A stretch of 64,000 nt of DNA from Allomyces macrogynus ATCC 38327 (lineage: Eukaryota > Blastocladiomycota > Blastocladiomycetes > Blastocladiales > Blastocladiaceae), in the NCBI GenBank assembly GCA_000151295.1, contig GG745346.1, positions 662,064-726,063 on the forward strand, in the 5' to 3' direction. The position numbers and the translations under genes are program-made. Below the pieces are notes generated by a model that worked only from the letters and a program-made list of their open reading frames with translations, did no database searches and was not told the DNA's origin. This document shows positions 11,953 to 23,854 of this stretch, piece by piece. Within the stretch, counting starts at the first letter, position 1, and each line of letters opens with the position of its first letter.

Positions 11953-12681
11953 CTGGACAGATTTCAGCGTCATCCAGGGCAAGGGCCATAGAGGTCAAAA
12001 CGACGGCGAGTTTACGTGCCGGCGGGTCCGGGAGCGACGACGGCTGGCCGAATCGGCACGGTTCTGCTGATGCCTTACAATGACCCCAACCCCTACTTCT
12101 GAAGACAGCATGGTGTTCTGAGATATGACAGGACAGCATCGCGACGCGTACCTCCGATCAACGCGGCCCGCGAAAGGTGTTTGCGTCTGCGGAGAACTGA
12201 CATCCGTTTTGTCGGGATGGCTGAGCTGGGAAGTTCGGCAACAGACGCTCACTGGTGCCGAATGGCATGCAATGCATCGCGACCGTGCTTCAGTGCGCGT
12301 CGCAACGATATCGGGCGCGTGCTGGGACGTTTGCTATAGGCGTTGCGTTTGTCGACCGCGACCAGCGAATGTCATATCTGGAGCAGAAAACGGCATGCTT
12401 TCCGTGCCTTGACACAATGCCTGCACGATGATGGGCCCGGCTTTCAGTCTGGCCGCTCGTCTGACGTGCCGCCAACCACACAGGCGGAAAGGTATACCTG
12501 TCTGAAACTAGGAGATGCAAGGGGGGAGGAGTGGAAAGCAGCAAGAATGTGGATGACGCTCATGCATTTTTTCTTCTCTCCATGGTGAAGCTATCAGGCA
12601 AACACCAACAAATCCAGGCTGGTCCACACATCAACGTTGCGACCAGCCAAACACGGTCAACACGCGCACCACAAAGCTGCC

Positions 12682-13126
12682 CTAGCGGCACCACAGACGG
12701 CGACCCGTCTTCGAATCATACCCACACTCGGCGCAGTAAAGATCGCCACCGTCTTTCTTGCACTTGCCCTTGCACACCTTTGTCTGGCCCTCTTGGTAGC
12801 ATGCCGAGCAATGGCGATCGTCAGTGCGCGTGCTATACCTGCGCAGCAGGCATCGGACACCGTAACATGGTGAGCATTGAGGAAGAAGGCGCGCGCCAAG
12901 CCGGGCGGATCCGGTGACAACAAACGGACACAGACCAGCACTTTGCGGCTGCAGCATCCACACCCGCCGAGACGTGATCCTCAATGCCATCCAGGTTGGT
13001 CGCCTCGTCAAAGTTGGCACCATCGGGATTTGGAGAAGCGAGCGCGGGACGAATCATGGTCGAGAAGACGGCAAGCGCGGCGAGCATTGTGAGGATGGCG
13101 CGGATCGGAGTCGTGACGCGCGTCAT
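12682..13126 (-). CDS. Small secreted cysteine-rich protein, tandem copy 2 (intact)
   Basis: Predicted 115-residue protein of unknown function. Exon 1 (13126-12936) encodes a signal peptide (hydrophobic core ILTMLAALAVFSTMI, cleavage near ALA-SPNP) and a short acidic linker, ending in Cys and the first two bases of a Trp codon. The intron is 12935-12839 (97 nt; donor GTCTGT). Exon 2 (12838-12682) completes Trp and encodes the cysteine core: RHCSACYQEG, KVCKGKC, LYCAECGYD and a terminal LWCR. The eight cysteines suggest disulfide-stabilised folding outside the cell. The same exon layout and motif spacing recur at 53690 and 61242, which defines a family. It lies second in a four-copy tandem array and is the only array member without a visible defect. 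I cannot assign a function; effector-like or wall-associated roles are speculation. Confidence 0.75.
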
Positions 13127-13853
13127 GGTGGTGGCCGAAGCAACAGCGAGCCCAGATCCGGTTTGACACAGGAGCGCGACCAGTGAGTGTTGGCGTTGGC
13201 GATGGGTTGGGGCCGAAACTCTGGGAGAAAGGATGCGGACACGGCGCGATCCCAAATTTTTACGGGCGAGGTCGAGGATGAGCGGCGGCGGTGCGGGGGG
13301 CGACGATCGTGGCCTGACAACGCGGCCCAGAAGCGCCGATGTTCCGTCCTAACTTCGATCGGCTGGCATGGAGTTTTGAGACATGCAGGGCAATAGTGCG
13401 TCAAGGCGCGCTGTTTTAAGTCAACGCGACCCACTCGTCACAAATAAGTGCGTCCATTGATCACGTTGTGTGTCCTTGTCGGTTTGGTTGAGCAGACTCA
13501 GCGGATCAATGGGGTTCGCACATGCATCGCGACCTTGCTGTTGAAGCTCGACTGCTGGCACCCGCGAACGGCTCGGAAATCATGAGGTGCGGCAGTTATG
13601 TGCAAAGCGAACTCCGAAACACTTACAGCGCGATTTTAAATATACGTGCACTATGGAGCAGCAGGCAAGACGCGTTGGGTCATGCCCGAAACGAAGAACT
13701 GAAAGCAACAAATGGGGAAACCAATTCAATGTTCTCCTCGTCCTCTGCGTCCCCTGCGGTGAGACCATCAACCATCAGCGCCAACGAATCCAGGCCAGCC
13801 TCATTTATACATTTTCAGCACGACCAGCAAGCCAAACATGGATACAAGTCGCC

Positions 13854-14279
13854 CTAACGACAAAACAGAGGCCGTCCTTTGGCGCGCTTAGCCTTGTCCC
13901 AGTGGCCCGCGCAAAGATGATATTCTTGCAACACCACGCACGATGTGTAATGACGCTCGCCGTGGTGGTTCCGCCTGCAAGATGCCGCGGCAACCAAGGT
14001 GATCAGCTGGGAGGCCAGCTGCGCGCCAAGTTGCACAGATCACAAGCCATGAATGGATACGGACCAGCAAGGGTAGAGGCCGGGTTTGGGGTCCGCAGCA
14101 GCATCGATACCGGCCAAAGCTTGGTCCACGACTCCGCCCTTCATGTTGGCCAAGTCGGTGGCAACGTCATGGCCGTCAGGCATAGGAGCAGCGAGCGTGT
14201 GGTGCGGCATGGCCGGGAAGACGGCAAGCGTGACAAAAATGACGAGAAGAGCGTAGATGCGGGCCTTGGAGCGCGTCAT
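13854..14279 (-). CDS. Small secreted cysteine-rich family, tandem copy 3 (divergent core)
   Basis: Predicted 111 residues in two exons (14279-14065 and 13974-13854; 90-nt intron, donor GTCCGT). Exon 1 gives a clear signal peptide (YALLVIFVTLAVFPAM, cleavage near LAA-PMPDG) and ends in Cys-Trp, with the split Trp codon typical of the family. Exon 2 keeps the length and register but has lost most of the core: where intact copies have HC-x2-CY it reads HYTSCVV, and the YCxEC pair is absent (AGHWDKAKRAKG), with one terminal Cys kept (LFCR). The frame is intact. The protein is therefore either drifting to another role or is a recent non-functional copy. Confidence 0.6.
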
Positions 14280-14975
14280 GGTGGTGATTGGAGTGGCGGC
14301 GAGTTCATGTGCAGTTCGGAGCGAGAGTCAGGTGCATGTCGAAACAGGCACGCGGGCTATGAAAGTCGGCTGGGAGATGGGTTGGGCAGCGACTCCGAGA
14401 GAGAGCGAAGGCCCACGGGGCGCGATCGCAAAATTGATACGGGTCGGGTCAGGTCGAGGATGAGATGTCTGGTGGTGGGAAGCGAGGGCCTGTCAATGCG
14501 GCGCAGTTCCACCAATGTGATTTGACAAGCCTGGCTCTCAACAGCTGAATGTGACATGTTATTCGGAGACGTGGCAGGGCAACGTCGCGTCGCGCGCTTG
14601 TCGGCGAGACCCGCGAAAGGCGCTTGCATCCTTGGGGAGGATATGATGTGCCTTTTTGGTTGGGTTGAGCTGGCATGCCATTGCGCGATTCTCAAGGACC
14701 TGCGCCATGAAACAGCTCACAGTCTAACATGCCAAGCCCCAGATCCTGCCTGATACGAGGACATGGAAGAATGGAAAACAAGAACAATATGGATGGGTGA
14801 ACTCTCTCATTCATTATTTTGTCGTCCACTGTGATGAGACCACCAGCCATCACCACCAACGAATTCAGGCCCGCCCAACTTCGACAGCATGGCAAGCCAA
14901 TCGTGATCAACACACGCCCCATCTCAAACCGCCCCAACGACACTACAACCAGCGGCCAGTCTTCGAATACCCACA

Positions 14976-15363
14976 CTAGTAAGTACGATCGTCCTCTTTC
15001 TTGCACTTGCTCTTGCGTACCTTCGTCTGGCCCTCGCGGTAGCACGCCGAGCAATGGCGCTTGCCGCTATTCGGGCCCCACCTGTGCAATCGGCGTCGGC
15101 AAGGCGCCATGGTGAGCAGTGTGGAAAACGGGCGCGTACCAAGTCGGGCGGATCTGGTCAAACCAACATTTTGCGCCCGGCGGCACAGTATCAGCATCCA
15201 CCGAGACGTGATCCTCGATGCCAGCCAGGCTGGCCGTCTCGGCAAGGTCCGCGGCGCTGCCGGGAATGATAGCCGCGAGCGCAGGACAGATCATGGCCGA
15301 GGAAACGGCGAGCGCGGCGAGCATGACGAAAGGAGTGTGAGGTAGGTTCGTGGCGTGCGCCAT
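14976..15363 (-). pseudogene. Small secreted cysteine-rich family, tandem copy 4 (premature stop)
   Basis: Exon 1 (15363-15164) encodes signal peptide and linker (VMLAALAVSSAMICPALA) and ends in Cys-Trp. The intron is 15163-15082, with a weak donor GTTTGA. Exon 2 (15081-14976) closely matches copy 2 (RHCSACYREGQTKV) but stops at a TAG at 14978-14976, in the place where copy 2 continues into YCAEC. The bases beyond the stop still encode recognisable family sequence (CGYSKTGR) to a second TAG at 14944. The visible product would be 101 residues lacking the last cysteines. It is probably a recently inactivated duplicate of copy 2, although a truncated secreted peptide is possible. Confidence 0.6.
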
Positions 15364-15689
15364 GATGGTGGTCCAAGCGACAGGTGCGGGTTGGCGCAGG
15401 CGCGCAAGCGGAGCGTGTTGGCTTTGGCGATGGTTGCGCCAATACGCGGGTAGACACAAGGCCCGTGTGGCGCGACCCACAATGAGATGGGCCAGGCCGT
15501 GGATGAGATGCCCGACGGTCGGCGGTAACGATGGTGGCCGGTCAACTCGGCGCCGCTCCGCCGATGCGACACGACGAGCTCAGCTCACTTCTGAGGACGC
15601 GCATGGTTCTCTAAGACATGGTACGGAGGGCAACGTCACGGCGCGCGCCCCAAGCGACTCGGCCCACAAAAAGTGACTGCATCCGTGGA

Positions 15690-16063
15690 TAGCAGGTTGT
15701 GTCTCTGTCACTTTGGTCGCACCTCGCCTCGTATAAATGCATCGGGCCGTGCATCTGGGCGTGTCAACCTCTGTACACTGTACACTCTTGCCGGGACATT
15801 CGCAGACGTTCGCCACCGGCGAATGGCCGACGCGAGACAATGACAACAAACCAATCAAGCTGCAATAAAAAGTCGTCGAAATTATATGCCAATAAGGGAG
15901 CGACAAAATAACGTGCAACCCAAGCCGAATCATAAAAAGAACACAAGAGAGTCCGGCCGCGCATGCAAAACCCGGCGATCCCCGCGTCCAACACGCCCAA
16001 CAACAACAACAACAACAACAATAAATACCATCCACCGCCCGATCCGACCGACCGAGGACGCGC
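15690..16063. repeat. Intergenic region with (CAA)n microsatellite
   Basis: Between the cysteine-rich array and the kinesin gene there is no gene. A CAA/AAC trinucleotide run of about eight units lies at about 16000-16022, just past the kinesin 3' end. Confidence 0.6.
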
Positions 16064-18681
16064 TCACCCCGACTTGCTCGGGTTCTTGCGCGCGGTTCCA
16101 ATCTGGCACGTGTTCACCTTGGTCGCGAACCGCAGCGAGTTGACCGTCTCGTTGAACGACTTTTCCAGTGGCGACACGTTCACAAACATGAGCGTCTTGG
16201 AGTTGCCACCAAGCGACTGCTGCAACAGGTAGGTCAGCTTCGAGTTGCGGTAGGGCACGTGCGCGTCGCGGTTGGCCAGGGCCACCATCACGTCGCCGAG
16301 CGCCGACAACGACTTGTTGATCGCCTGCGTTTCCTTGAGCCGGTCGCCGACGGCGCCCGACTGGTTGAGCCGCTCGGACCCGGCCAAGTCGACGAGGTTG
16401 ATGGTCCCGCGGCCCGACTCGCCCGTTGTCGCATTGACGCCGTCGATCGCGAGCGAAAACACCGAGTGCGACCGCGACGACCGCTCGTTCATGTTGGTCG
16501 TGGCAACGGCGCGGTTTCGCGCGGCGCGCACGAGCATCGCGTGAATCTGCGCCGGCGACGTCACGTCGACGACCGTCGCGTCGGTCACGATCGTTCTGCC
16601 ATTGCCGTGCTGGATCTGGTACTTGATGCTCTGGTTGGCGTTGGGCGGCGCCAGCAGGTCGCGCAGCGTCTCGTTGTAGATTTCAATGTACTGCGCGCGG
16701 AACGTGTAGGTCCACCCTTGTTCCTTGAGCGCCGCCGCCGAGGCAAAGATTTGGTCGACGGCGCGCGGGATCATGCCGCGGTGGTCGTCGGCGTAGGCGG
16801 CCGCGTTGAGCGCGGCGGCGTCGTCAACGTCGATCAGCACCGCATCGTTCGGCGACGGGCCGGCGCCCTCCATCGTGAACGTCTTGCCAGACCCGGTCTA
16901 AATCGCGCGGACGGAGGTGAGTCGGTCTCGTTTCGAGAACGCGGACCTAAAAGCACGACAAGAACCTCAAACGCACCTGACCATACGCGAAAATGCACAC
17001 GTTATACCCGTCGAGCGCCGACTGCACGAGCTGCGAGATCTCATCAAACACGGCCGTCTGCGTCGCTGACGGATCAAAAACGCGATCAAATGCAAACGGC
17101 AATGCCTTGGTCACCGTCTTGGAGCCATCGGCCGACTTGGACGCCTCGACCAGCTCGACTGCCTTGCCCGATGGCGCAAACACCATTCTCGCCATTCTCT
17201 CCTCCTTTTCCTGCTCTTTGCCAAGCACTGGGCGCACGCGGCAAAACACGCGAATGTTGCCCTTGAGTTCCTGGATCGTGTTGTGCAACTTGCGCCGCTC
17301 CGTCTCGGCGGCACGCACGGCCGCCTCCAGCTCGTCCACGCGCGCCGCGCGCACGTCGAGCTCCGACTTGGTCGACGTGAGCTCGGCCTTGGTGTCGTCG
17401 AGCTGCATCGTGAGCGTGCGCACCTTGGCCTCGAGCGCCGTCGAGGCCACGGTCGACGTCGACAAGGCCGACCGCAAGTTGGCGACGTTCTCATTGGCGT
17501 GGTCGAGCTCGTGTTTCAGGAGCGCGTTGCGGCGGTCCAAATCGTCGCGGTCGATCTTGAGCTGCATGACTTCGGCCTGGTGCGCAGCGAGCGCGCGCTG
17601 CAGCTGCTGCTGGTGGCGGTCCTGCGCCATGGCGAGTTCGTGCCGCAGTTGCGCGAGCTCGTGGGCCATCCCGTCGTTCTCTTGCGTCTTGGCATGTACC
17701 GTGTCCTCGAGCGAGGTCTTGAACGACTCGAGCTCGCGAACTGCTAAGTGGGTCAGTCAGGTGTCGCGAGAGAAGACCCCGGACGGACCACGGCAGAAAT
17801 GTAGGGTACGTACTGCGCTTGTTGCTCTCCTTCAACGTATCCGCCAAATTGGCCGCCGTCTCCTTGTACCCGGCCATCGTGTCCTGCACGTTCTTGAAAG
17901 TGGCCTCGAGGTCCTCGAGCCGGCCCTTGGTGTCCCACGTGGCACGCTTGGTCTTCTTCACCGGCGGCTCCGACCCGGAACCATTCGAGTTGCGCGAGGT
18001 GGGCGCGGGCGGGGGCGGCGCAAACGACGTGTTGCTCGAGCTGCCGGTGCGCTTGGTCATCTCGTTTCGGCGCATGCGTGACGCGTTGACGGTCGACTTG
18101 CTGCTGTTGGCTAGGACGCTGCGCTTGGGTGCTGGCGGCGGGGCCATGCTGCCGGTGCGCGCCGAGGAAGCAGAGGAGGCGGTGGACGGGTTGGAAATGG
18201 AAATGGTCGAGCGGCGCGCTTCAGCCGCGGCGGCACGGGCGGCGGCCGTCAAACTGGCGGGCTTGGTGGTCCCAACGGTCTTGGCGGTCCCAACAGTCTT
18301 GGCGGCGGCCGACGACGACGACGCCGTGAACGTGTACGCCGGAACAGCCGAGGCCGTGGCAGCCGTAGTGGCGGGCGCGTTCTCGGCAATCGACGGCAGC
18401 ACCGAGGACGCGTCGGTTGAAGCCAGGGACTGCGCGAGCCGGGGCGTCAGCGACAGCCGCGAGCCCGCCGACGGCGCCAGTGACAGCCGCGTGCGCGGGA
18501 TCAGAAGGCCGGAGCTCGCAGGGAAGGCGATTTGAGAGGGGGGTGGGGCGGAAGAGGAGGAAGGACCGGCGTCGGCTTCGGCGTGGTCGGGCGACCGCGG
18601 GCGCTTGGGCGGGCGTGGCGAGGCCACGGGGGCGGCGTGGTCAGTGGAGGTGGCAGAAGTGGAGGAAGTCGGCTCGATTGA
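16064..18681 (-). CDS. Kinesin-14 (C-terminal, minus-end-directed motor; KAR3/HSET type)
   Basis: Microtubule motor of the spindle. Readable exons are 18681-17814, 17743-16977 and 16897-16064 (822 residues). Residues ~1-250 are a Ser/Ala/Pro-rich basic tail (probable second microtubule-binding site and nuclear localisation, PPVKKTKRA). Residues ~255-445 are a long coiled coil ([20 protein letters not shown]). The motor starts at [14 protein letters not shown] (~450) and has the P-loop YGQTGSGKT split by an intron, switch [12 protein letters not shown], switch [17 protein letters not shown] and the [13 protein letters not shown] block. The neck-before-motor order fixes the kinesin-14 class. 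The first exon is uncertain: no ATG lies between the stop at 18684 and the coding start, and exon 2 seems to follow a CTAG acceptor. An ATG at 19009 with a possible GTAAGA donor is one candidate start. Confidence 0.85.
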
Positions 18682-18684
18682 CTA

Positions 18685-19149
18685 GGTTTTGCGGCTTAAA
18701 TGGAGAAGAAAGTGGAGAATAGAAGCTAAAGAAAGGAGGGTGAGTATGGGTTATTGTTAGTCTCTGATTATAAGATAGAGTTGGGGCGAGGGGGAGCGCG
18801 AAGTGAGAGATTTTATTGTTGTATGTGATGAGAATAGTGTATGTCGCAGTTTGAGGCAATGACGAGAAGAGGTAGGTGTTAGTCGTTGACGCGCAGGGGA
18901 GTCGTCCGATGGTTCTCGTGTCCGACTGTAGCGTTCTTACGTTATTATCCCGATGCTTTTCGACTTCACGCAGTCGGGGGAGCCTCCTCTTAGAGTGATG
19001 GGACAGCATGATGTTAGTGATGATGCCAATGAGGTAGCATAATGATTGTAGGGTCGAGGTTAGGCTGGTAGCTAGATGATGCGATTAGGTGCAACGGAGG
19101 TTGGTCGTGTAGGATCTTAGCCTGAGACGCCTAGCCGTTCAAGCTTGGA
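18685..19149. other. Upstream region of the kinesin gene
   Basis: GC-poorer stretch, probably 5' UTR, first intron and promoter of the kinesin. It may include a short first exon beginning at 19009. No separate gene is supported. Confidence 0.3.
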
Positions 19150-19249
19150 NNNNNNNNNNNNNNNNNNNNNNNNNNNNNNNNNNNNNNNNNNNNNNNNNNN
19201 NNNNNNNNNNNNNNNNNNNNNNNNNNNNNNNNNNNNNNNNNNNNNNNNN
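19150..19249. other. Assembly gap (100 N)
   Basis: A run of exactly 100 N, a conventional scaffold gap of unknown true size. Confidence 0.95.
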
Positions 19250-20089
19250 GCACTACATACTTATACATCCGCCGTATATCGTCACGGCCCAGCCTCAGAT
19301 CTTGGGTGCTTCTATCGCCTTGTGTGTTATGGTGCCACTGATATGGCCCCCGGGCCACTGCTTCAGTGGAGGGGGCAAGAGTTGGAGGAAGTCGGGGGCG
19401 GTGCCCCCCGCCGAGCCCGTAAGCCCGGACACGGTGCCGGGTGTGGTGCGATGAGGAGAAAGTGGGGGAGGGGTGCAACGGTGGAAGCGGGGGCGGATCC
19501 GAGCGGAGGAAGCGTTCAGCGGAGGAAGCGTTCAGCGGCACGGGCCGAGCGAATGCGGCTAGTCTTGGCGAGCTTTTGCAGAGAGAAGAAGCGCGGCGGC
19601 CGGCATCGTCGTCGCTGGAGGTCGTCGACGTCGTTGGCGGCGCTTTGCACGAGCGGTGGTGGAGCAGCGTGCGAGACGCCGGCAGCGCACGTGCAGCGGA
19701 CTGATCTGCACGTGGTGTCTCGCACCGGCGCGATTCACACTTGGCGCGCCGTTTCGGTTCATCCAGGTCGCCAACGCCGCCGCGGCCAACGGCGTCCAGC
19801 ACGGCAACAACGACGACATTAAGCTCGCTGCCACGGCGCCCATTTCGCGCACGAACCTGCTGCAAGTTGCCGCACTCGACCCGCCGCGCGCCGCGCCCGC
19901 AAGTGCACCGCCAGCAAGCGCGCGACACAGTCCACCCACCGACACGCGCCGCCGCTCCTGGCCAAGGCGGACCCGCCACCAACCGCCGACGCGTCAACGC
20001 ACCGGCGATCGCGAAAGAACGCTCGCAACGACGCGCATCCACGATCCGGTCCCTGCGCGAGGCCGAGCAACTCCTGCGCGCCCACAATC
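19250..20089. other. Gap-flanking region with one exon-like stretch
   Basis: No complete gene is seen. A 16-bp unit is repeated twice in tandem near 19503-19534. On the plus strand 19767-19865 is flanked by CAG and GTTGCC and encodes a protein-like 33-residue stretch (VANAAAANGVQHGNNDDIKL and on). It may be an exon of a gene whose other parts fall in the gap. The remainder is probably the PPP4R1-like promoter. Confidence 0.2.
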
Positions 20090-23000
20090 ATGGCCGGTGC
20101 GCGCGCTTACCTCCTCTTTGTGCCACGCTGCACGCCGCTCCGTGCCCTAACCTGCTTGCGCCGCCCTGTCTACACCGTACACCACCGTCAGACCTCGGCT
20201 TTGACCTCGTGCCCCTGCCGCCGCCCGCCGTCGTCACCACGGCACCCGCGGCCGCGTCCGCTCCGCAGTCGCAGCCCGCCGAGCGGTTCGCGTCGATCGA
20301 CGACCCGCCCGACGAGGACGCCGTGCAGCGCGCTGCCGCGCGCCGGCAGCCCGCGATCGACGCGGCCCCCTCCCATCCACGCACACGCCCGTGGCCTCCT
20401 CCCCGGCCGCAGCCACCGCGTCGGAACTGCCGGCGCACCTCGATATCCAGCTGATTCCGGACCACTATGTCCCGCTCGACCAGATCGAGTACCTGCGCCC
20501 AGCCGACAAGTTGCGGCAGTACGCTGCGAGTCCCGTGGCCGCGCACCGCGTCTACCTGGCCCGGTCGCTCCCCAATATCCTGCCGAGCATCGTGCGCGCG
20601 TCGTCGTTTCTCGACACGTTACAGTGCCTCTATGCGCTCGTTGCCGATACGGACCTCGACGTGCGTCTTGCCTGTGCCGGCGCGATTGGCGACCTCTTGG
20701 CCAGTTACGCGCGCCGTGCGACATCCACCGCCACGTCGCTGATCGCCGCCAAGTCGTCCGACTCGCTCGTCGACCTGGTCCACGCATCGTTGACAGCGTT
20801 GATGCCGTCCAGTACCGGCGCCCCCGCGACCCCGGACCCGGCAACGTGTGTTTCGGCCCTGTTGCGCACGGCGGCTGCGCCCGACTCGCCCACATCGACG
20901 GGCATCCTGCCGCCGCACTTGCTCAATGTCGCCGTGCTCCCGCTTTTGATTGACGCGCACGAGCGCGTCGCCGAGACGGCGAAGGACGGACTCGCCGCGG
21001 TGTTGCTCGACCGGGATACGGGCAAACGGGTCGCCACGGCTGTCGTGCCGTGGACGGTACGCCTGCTCGCACTGACCCCGACCCAGGCCGTGGACCTCGT
21101 CGATCTCGCGACTGCCGAAGTGCAAGCCGCCGCAGCCACCGCTGCTGCCGCAACCCAAGCCGCGGCGCTCGGTTCGCCCCCACTCCAGTCGCCCTCGGCG
21201 TCGATGCACGCGCTCCCGACGGTGATTGCCGCAGGCGCAACTTCCCCGCCACGCACCGCGCGGTTCATTGACCATACGCGGGCGTACCAGAACGGCGAGG
21301 CGACCTACACGTCCCCGGCCGACCTTGCATCGACCACGCCGATCTCTGCCACCGGCGGGTCCATGTTCCCGGGCCTCCTCGCGACCACGGCGTCGTCGTC
21401 GATCGCGCCGTCGGCCGACGTCTCCGATAACGACTCTGACGCCGACGGCGACCACCCCCCTGCGGCGCCAGGCCACACCCTCATGGCCGACCCGCATGTG
21501 TCGGGCCTGCTGTTTCTGTTCATGCAGCCGCCGTCCATCGATTCGGGCAACGCCGGGTCGGGGAGTACCAGCGCGCTGCTCGGAACCAATGGACCGAAAC
21601 AACCGGCGCCGTCGCCCGCACGCCGCATGGACGACATTCACGCGCACCTGTTGCACCTGGTGGGCGAGTCGCTCGCCCCGTTCTTGTCCACTGACGACGG
21701 AATGGCCGTGGTCGATGTGCTCGACCGGTTCGTAAACACTGCGCACGCGGCGGTCCGTGGCGCCGCGGCGATCGCCGCGCTCGCGGCCGCGCGCACGGTC
21801 CCGACGTCGGTCGTTGCGAGTCGTGTGGTTCCGATGGTCGGGAAATTGGCAAGCGATAAGCTATACACGGTGCGGCGCCGCGTCGCCGAACAGTTGCCCG
21901 CTTGGATAGAGTGCATGCCGGCGCGGTTCCGCACGAGTGTCGGGCGTACGGTGCTTGAGAGGTTACTGTCGGATGCGTCCAAGGCGGTAAGGGACGCTAT
22001 GTATGCGGGGCTCGCGCGGAGCATGGTCGCGTTGGCAAGTGACGAGCCGGTGGGCGTGGTGGATGATTACGACGGGGACGTGGAGGACGTGGTGGCCGCA
22101 CTCGGGCCGCCGCCGGCGCAGGCGAACAGTGCCGGGCATCTAGGCACCCCCGGGTTCGCGTCGCAGCCGAATTCGGCGCAGAATTCGCCGCGCGGGTCGA
22201 TGATATTCAACCCGAGTTTGAGCAGCAGCAGCAGCTCGGCGGCGCCGAGTCTGCTGCCGAACGGGGCAAGTACCACGGCCGACCCAGTGACCGATGGCCA
22301 CGACGACCCCACTGACGACGCCTACGACGACGCCGACACCGACCCGCCCCTGTCTCCCGCCCTTGCGCGTCTCCTCGACGTCGACCTCCCGCCACTACCA
22401 CCGCGTTCCCCGCACCCGGACCGGATCCCCACGACGCTCATCCACGCCTACTGCCTGACGTCACTCCGCTGGAAAGATCCCGACCGGATGGCCAAGTGCG
22501 CGTACTCTCTCCCCGGCCTGATCGCAACCATGCCCGCCACCTGGTGGCCCGCGCACTTCAAGCCCCTCTTCGCGATGCTCGCGCGCGACCCTTTAATCGA
22601 CGTGCGCCGGCCACTGATGGCCGGAATCGACGTGATCGCACGCTCCATCCCTCCGCGGGACGTCACGACCGAAATCTTGCCCGTATTGTCAACGTGGCTC
22701 GACCGCGAAACGAGCGCAAGCCACGCGGCGCTTGCGAGTAAGTTGCCCGGAATCCTGGCTCTCGTCGCGAGAGAACAGGTACCGCAGAATCTCGCCGCGG
22801 TCCCGCTTGAGTACCGCGCGCACGCGAGCTGGACCGACCGGCACGCCGTTGCGCGCACTCTGCCGGCGTGGCTCGCGGCCTTCGCGCTCCGCCCGCGGCT
22901 CCAGGCCGTTGCGACTGGCCAGGACCCCAAGGCGGTCGGGTTCGCGACCGTAATTCTCGGATCGACGGAACAGCTCGTCCCGCGCGCCGCGAGCGAAGCG

Positions 23001-23573
23001 GACCGCGTCGAGGCCGCGTGGGTGTCGCTCGGGTCGGTACTGAAACAGCTTGTTCGGGATTCAGTCGCAGCGGTGCGCGACGCCGCAGTCCGGGCGGTTG
23101 CGCAGGTCCTGGTGGTTTTGCCAAACGCGCAGGCGCGGCAACTTGTCGCGTTCGTGCAGCGGCTCGCGAGTGACGACAGCGCGCAGGCGCGCGCGGCGTC
23201 CGCGGCCGCGGTGCGCGAGATCGCGACGGTCGTACCGACCTTGGTCAAGGCAGAAGAGGTGGATGAGGTGCGCGCGCGTGCGGTAAGGGGGATGGTGAGT
23301 GCTGTTGTCCCGACGCTGGCGAGGGATGCGGTCGTGGATGTGCGGCTCGCGGTGGCCGGGGTCCTGGCCGCGCCGGTATTCGCGAGGATGGTGGACGAAA
23401 ACGAGGATGACGAGTGGCCCGCCGCGACAAGGGACGAGGTGGCCGCGGCGGTCGTCGCGGCGGTGCGCGTCCTGCGCGCTGATCCGGCCAGGGCCGTGCG
23501 CGACCGGGTCGTGGACGCGTTGCGTCGTGGCAGGGCCGCGGCGGCGGTGCTTGAGGACGAGGAAGACGAGTAG
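20090..23573 (+). CDS. PPP4R1-like HEAT-repeat regulatory subunit of protein phosphatase 4
   Basis: Scaffold subunit expected to bind the PP4 catalytic subunit. A seven-base first exon (ATG at 20090-20092) is joined over a 95-nt intron (20097-20191) to the long exon ending at 23573. The predicted start MADLGFDLVPLPPP fits the family. An apparent missing base in the C5 run near 20367-20371 is needed to join the N-terminus to the main frame. About 1100 residues of HEAT repeats follow, interrupted by Ser/Ala-rich linkers (21200-21500, 22100-22400). Diagnostic parts are DQIEYLRPADKLRQYA, LARSLPNILPSIV, VRRRVAEQLPAWIECMPARF and, in the second half, DPDRMAKCAYSLPGLIATMP. Length is close to PPP4R1 of other eukaryotes. 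A more general HEAT protein of the PP2A-A type is less likely because of the CAYSLPG block. Confidence 0.7.
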
Positions 23574-23854
23574 CGTTGGTTTGCACTGGTGTGCGTTTTC
23601 CGTGTTGGTTTTGGTTTGGTTTTTGGTTGGTCGTTTTCTTCCTGATCCATGCACTTTGACCGTTTGTTGTTGCTGCCCGCCTTCATTTCATTTACCCCAC
23701 GCGCCTGGCGCTTTCCGTTCCTTGATTCGTTCATCTCCCTTTGCTGCGCCGTTGCTGTTCCGTTCCGTTGTCGGATGGGTTTCGCTCGGGTTGTAGTTAC
23801 CTCGCCGTCTTGGCAAAAGCAAAACCGGTTCTACTGGCAAGTCCCTCCCTTCTC

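Larger units (their letters stand above)
12100..15640 (-). repeat. Tandem duplication unit with shared upstream blocks
   Basis: Similar sequence blocks recur upstream of each array gene, near 12110-12180, 13370-13440, 14550-14640 and 15600-15680. Each has a short motif of the type GAGACATG or GATATGAC followed by a GGGCAA or GACAGCA element and a GCGAAAGG- or CACAAAAAG-like stretch. About 1.1-1.3 kb separates successive copies. The units therefore include both promoter and gene, which supports tandem duplication with divergence. Confidence 0.55.
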
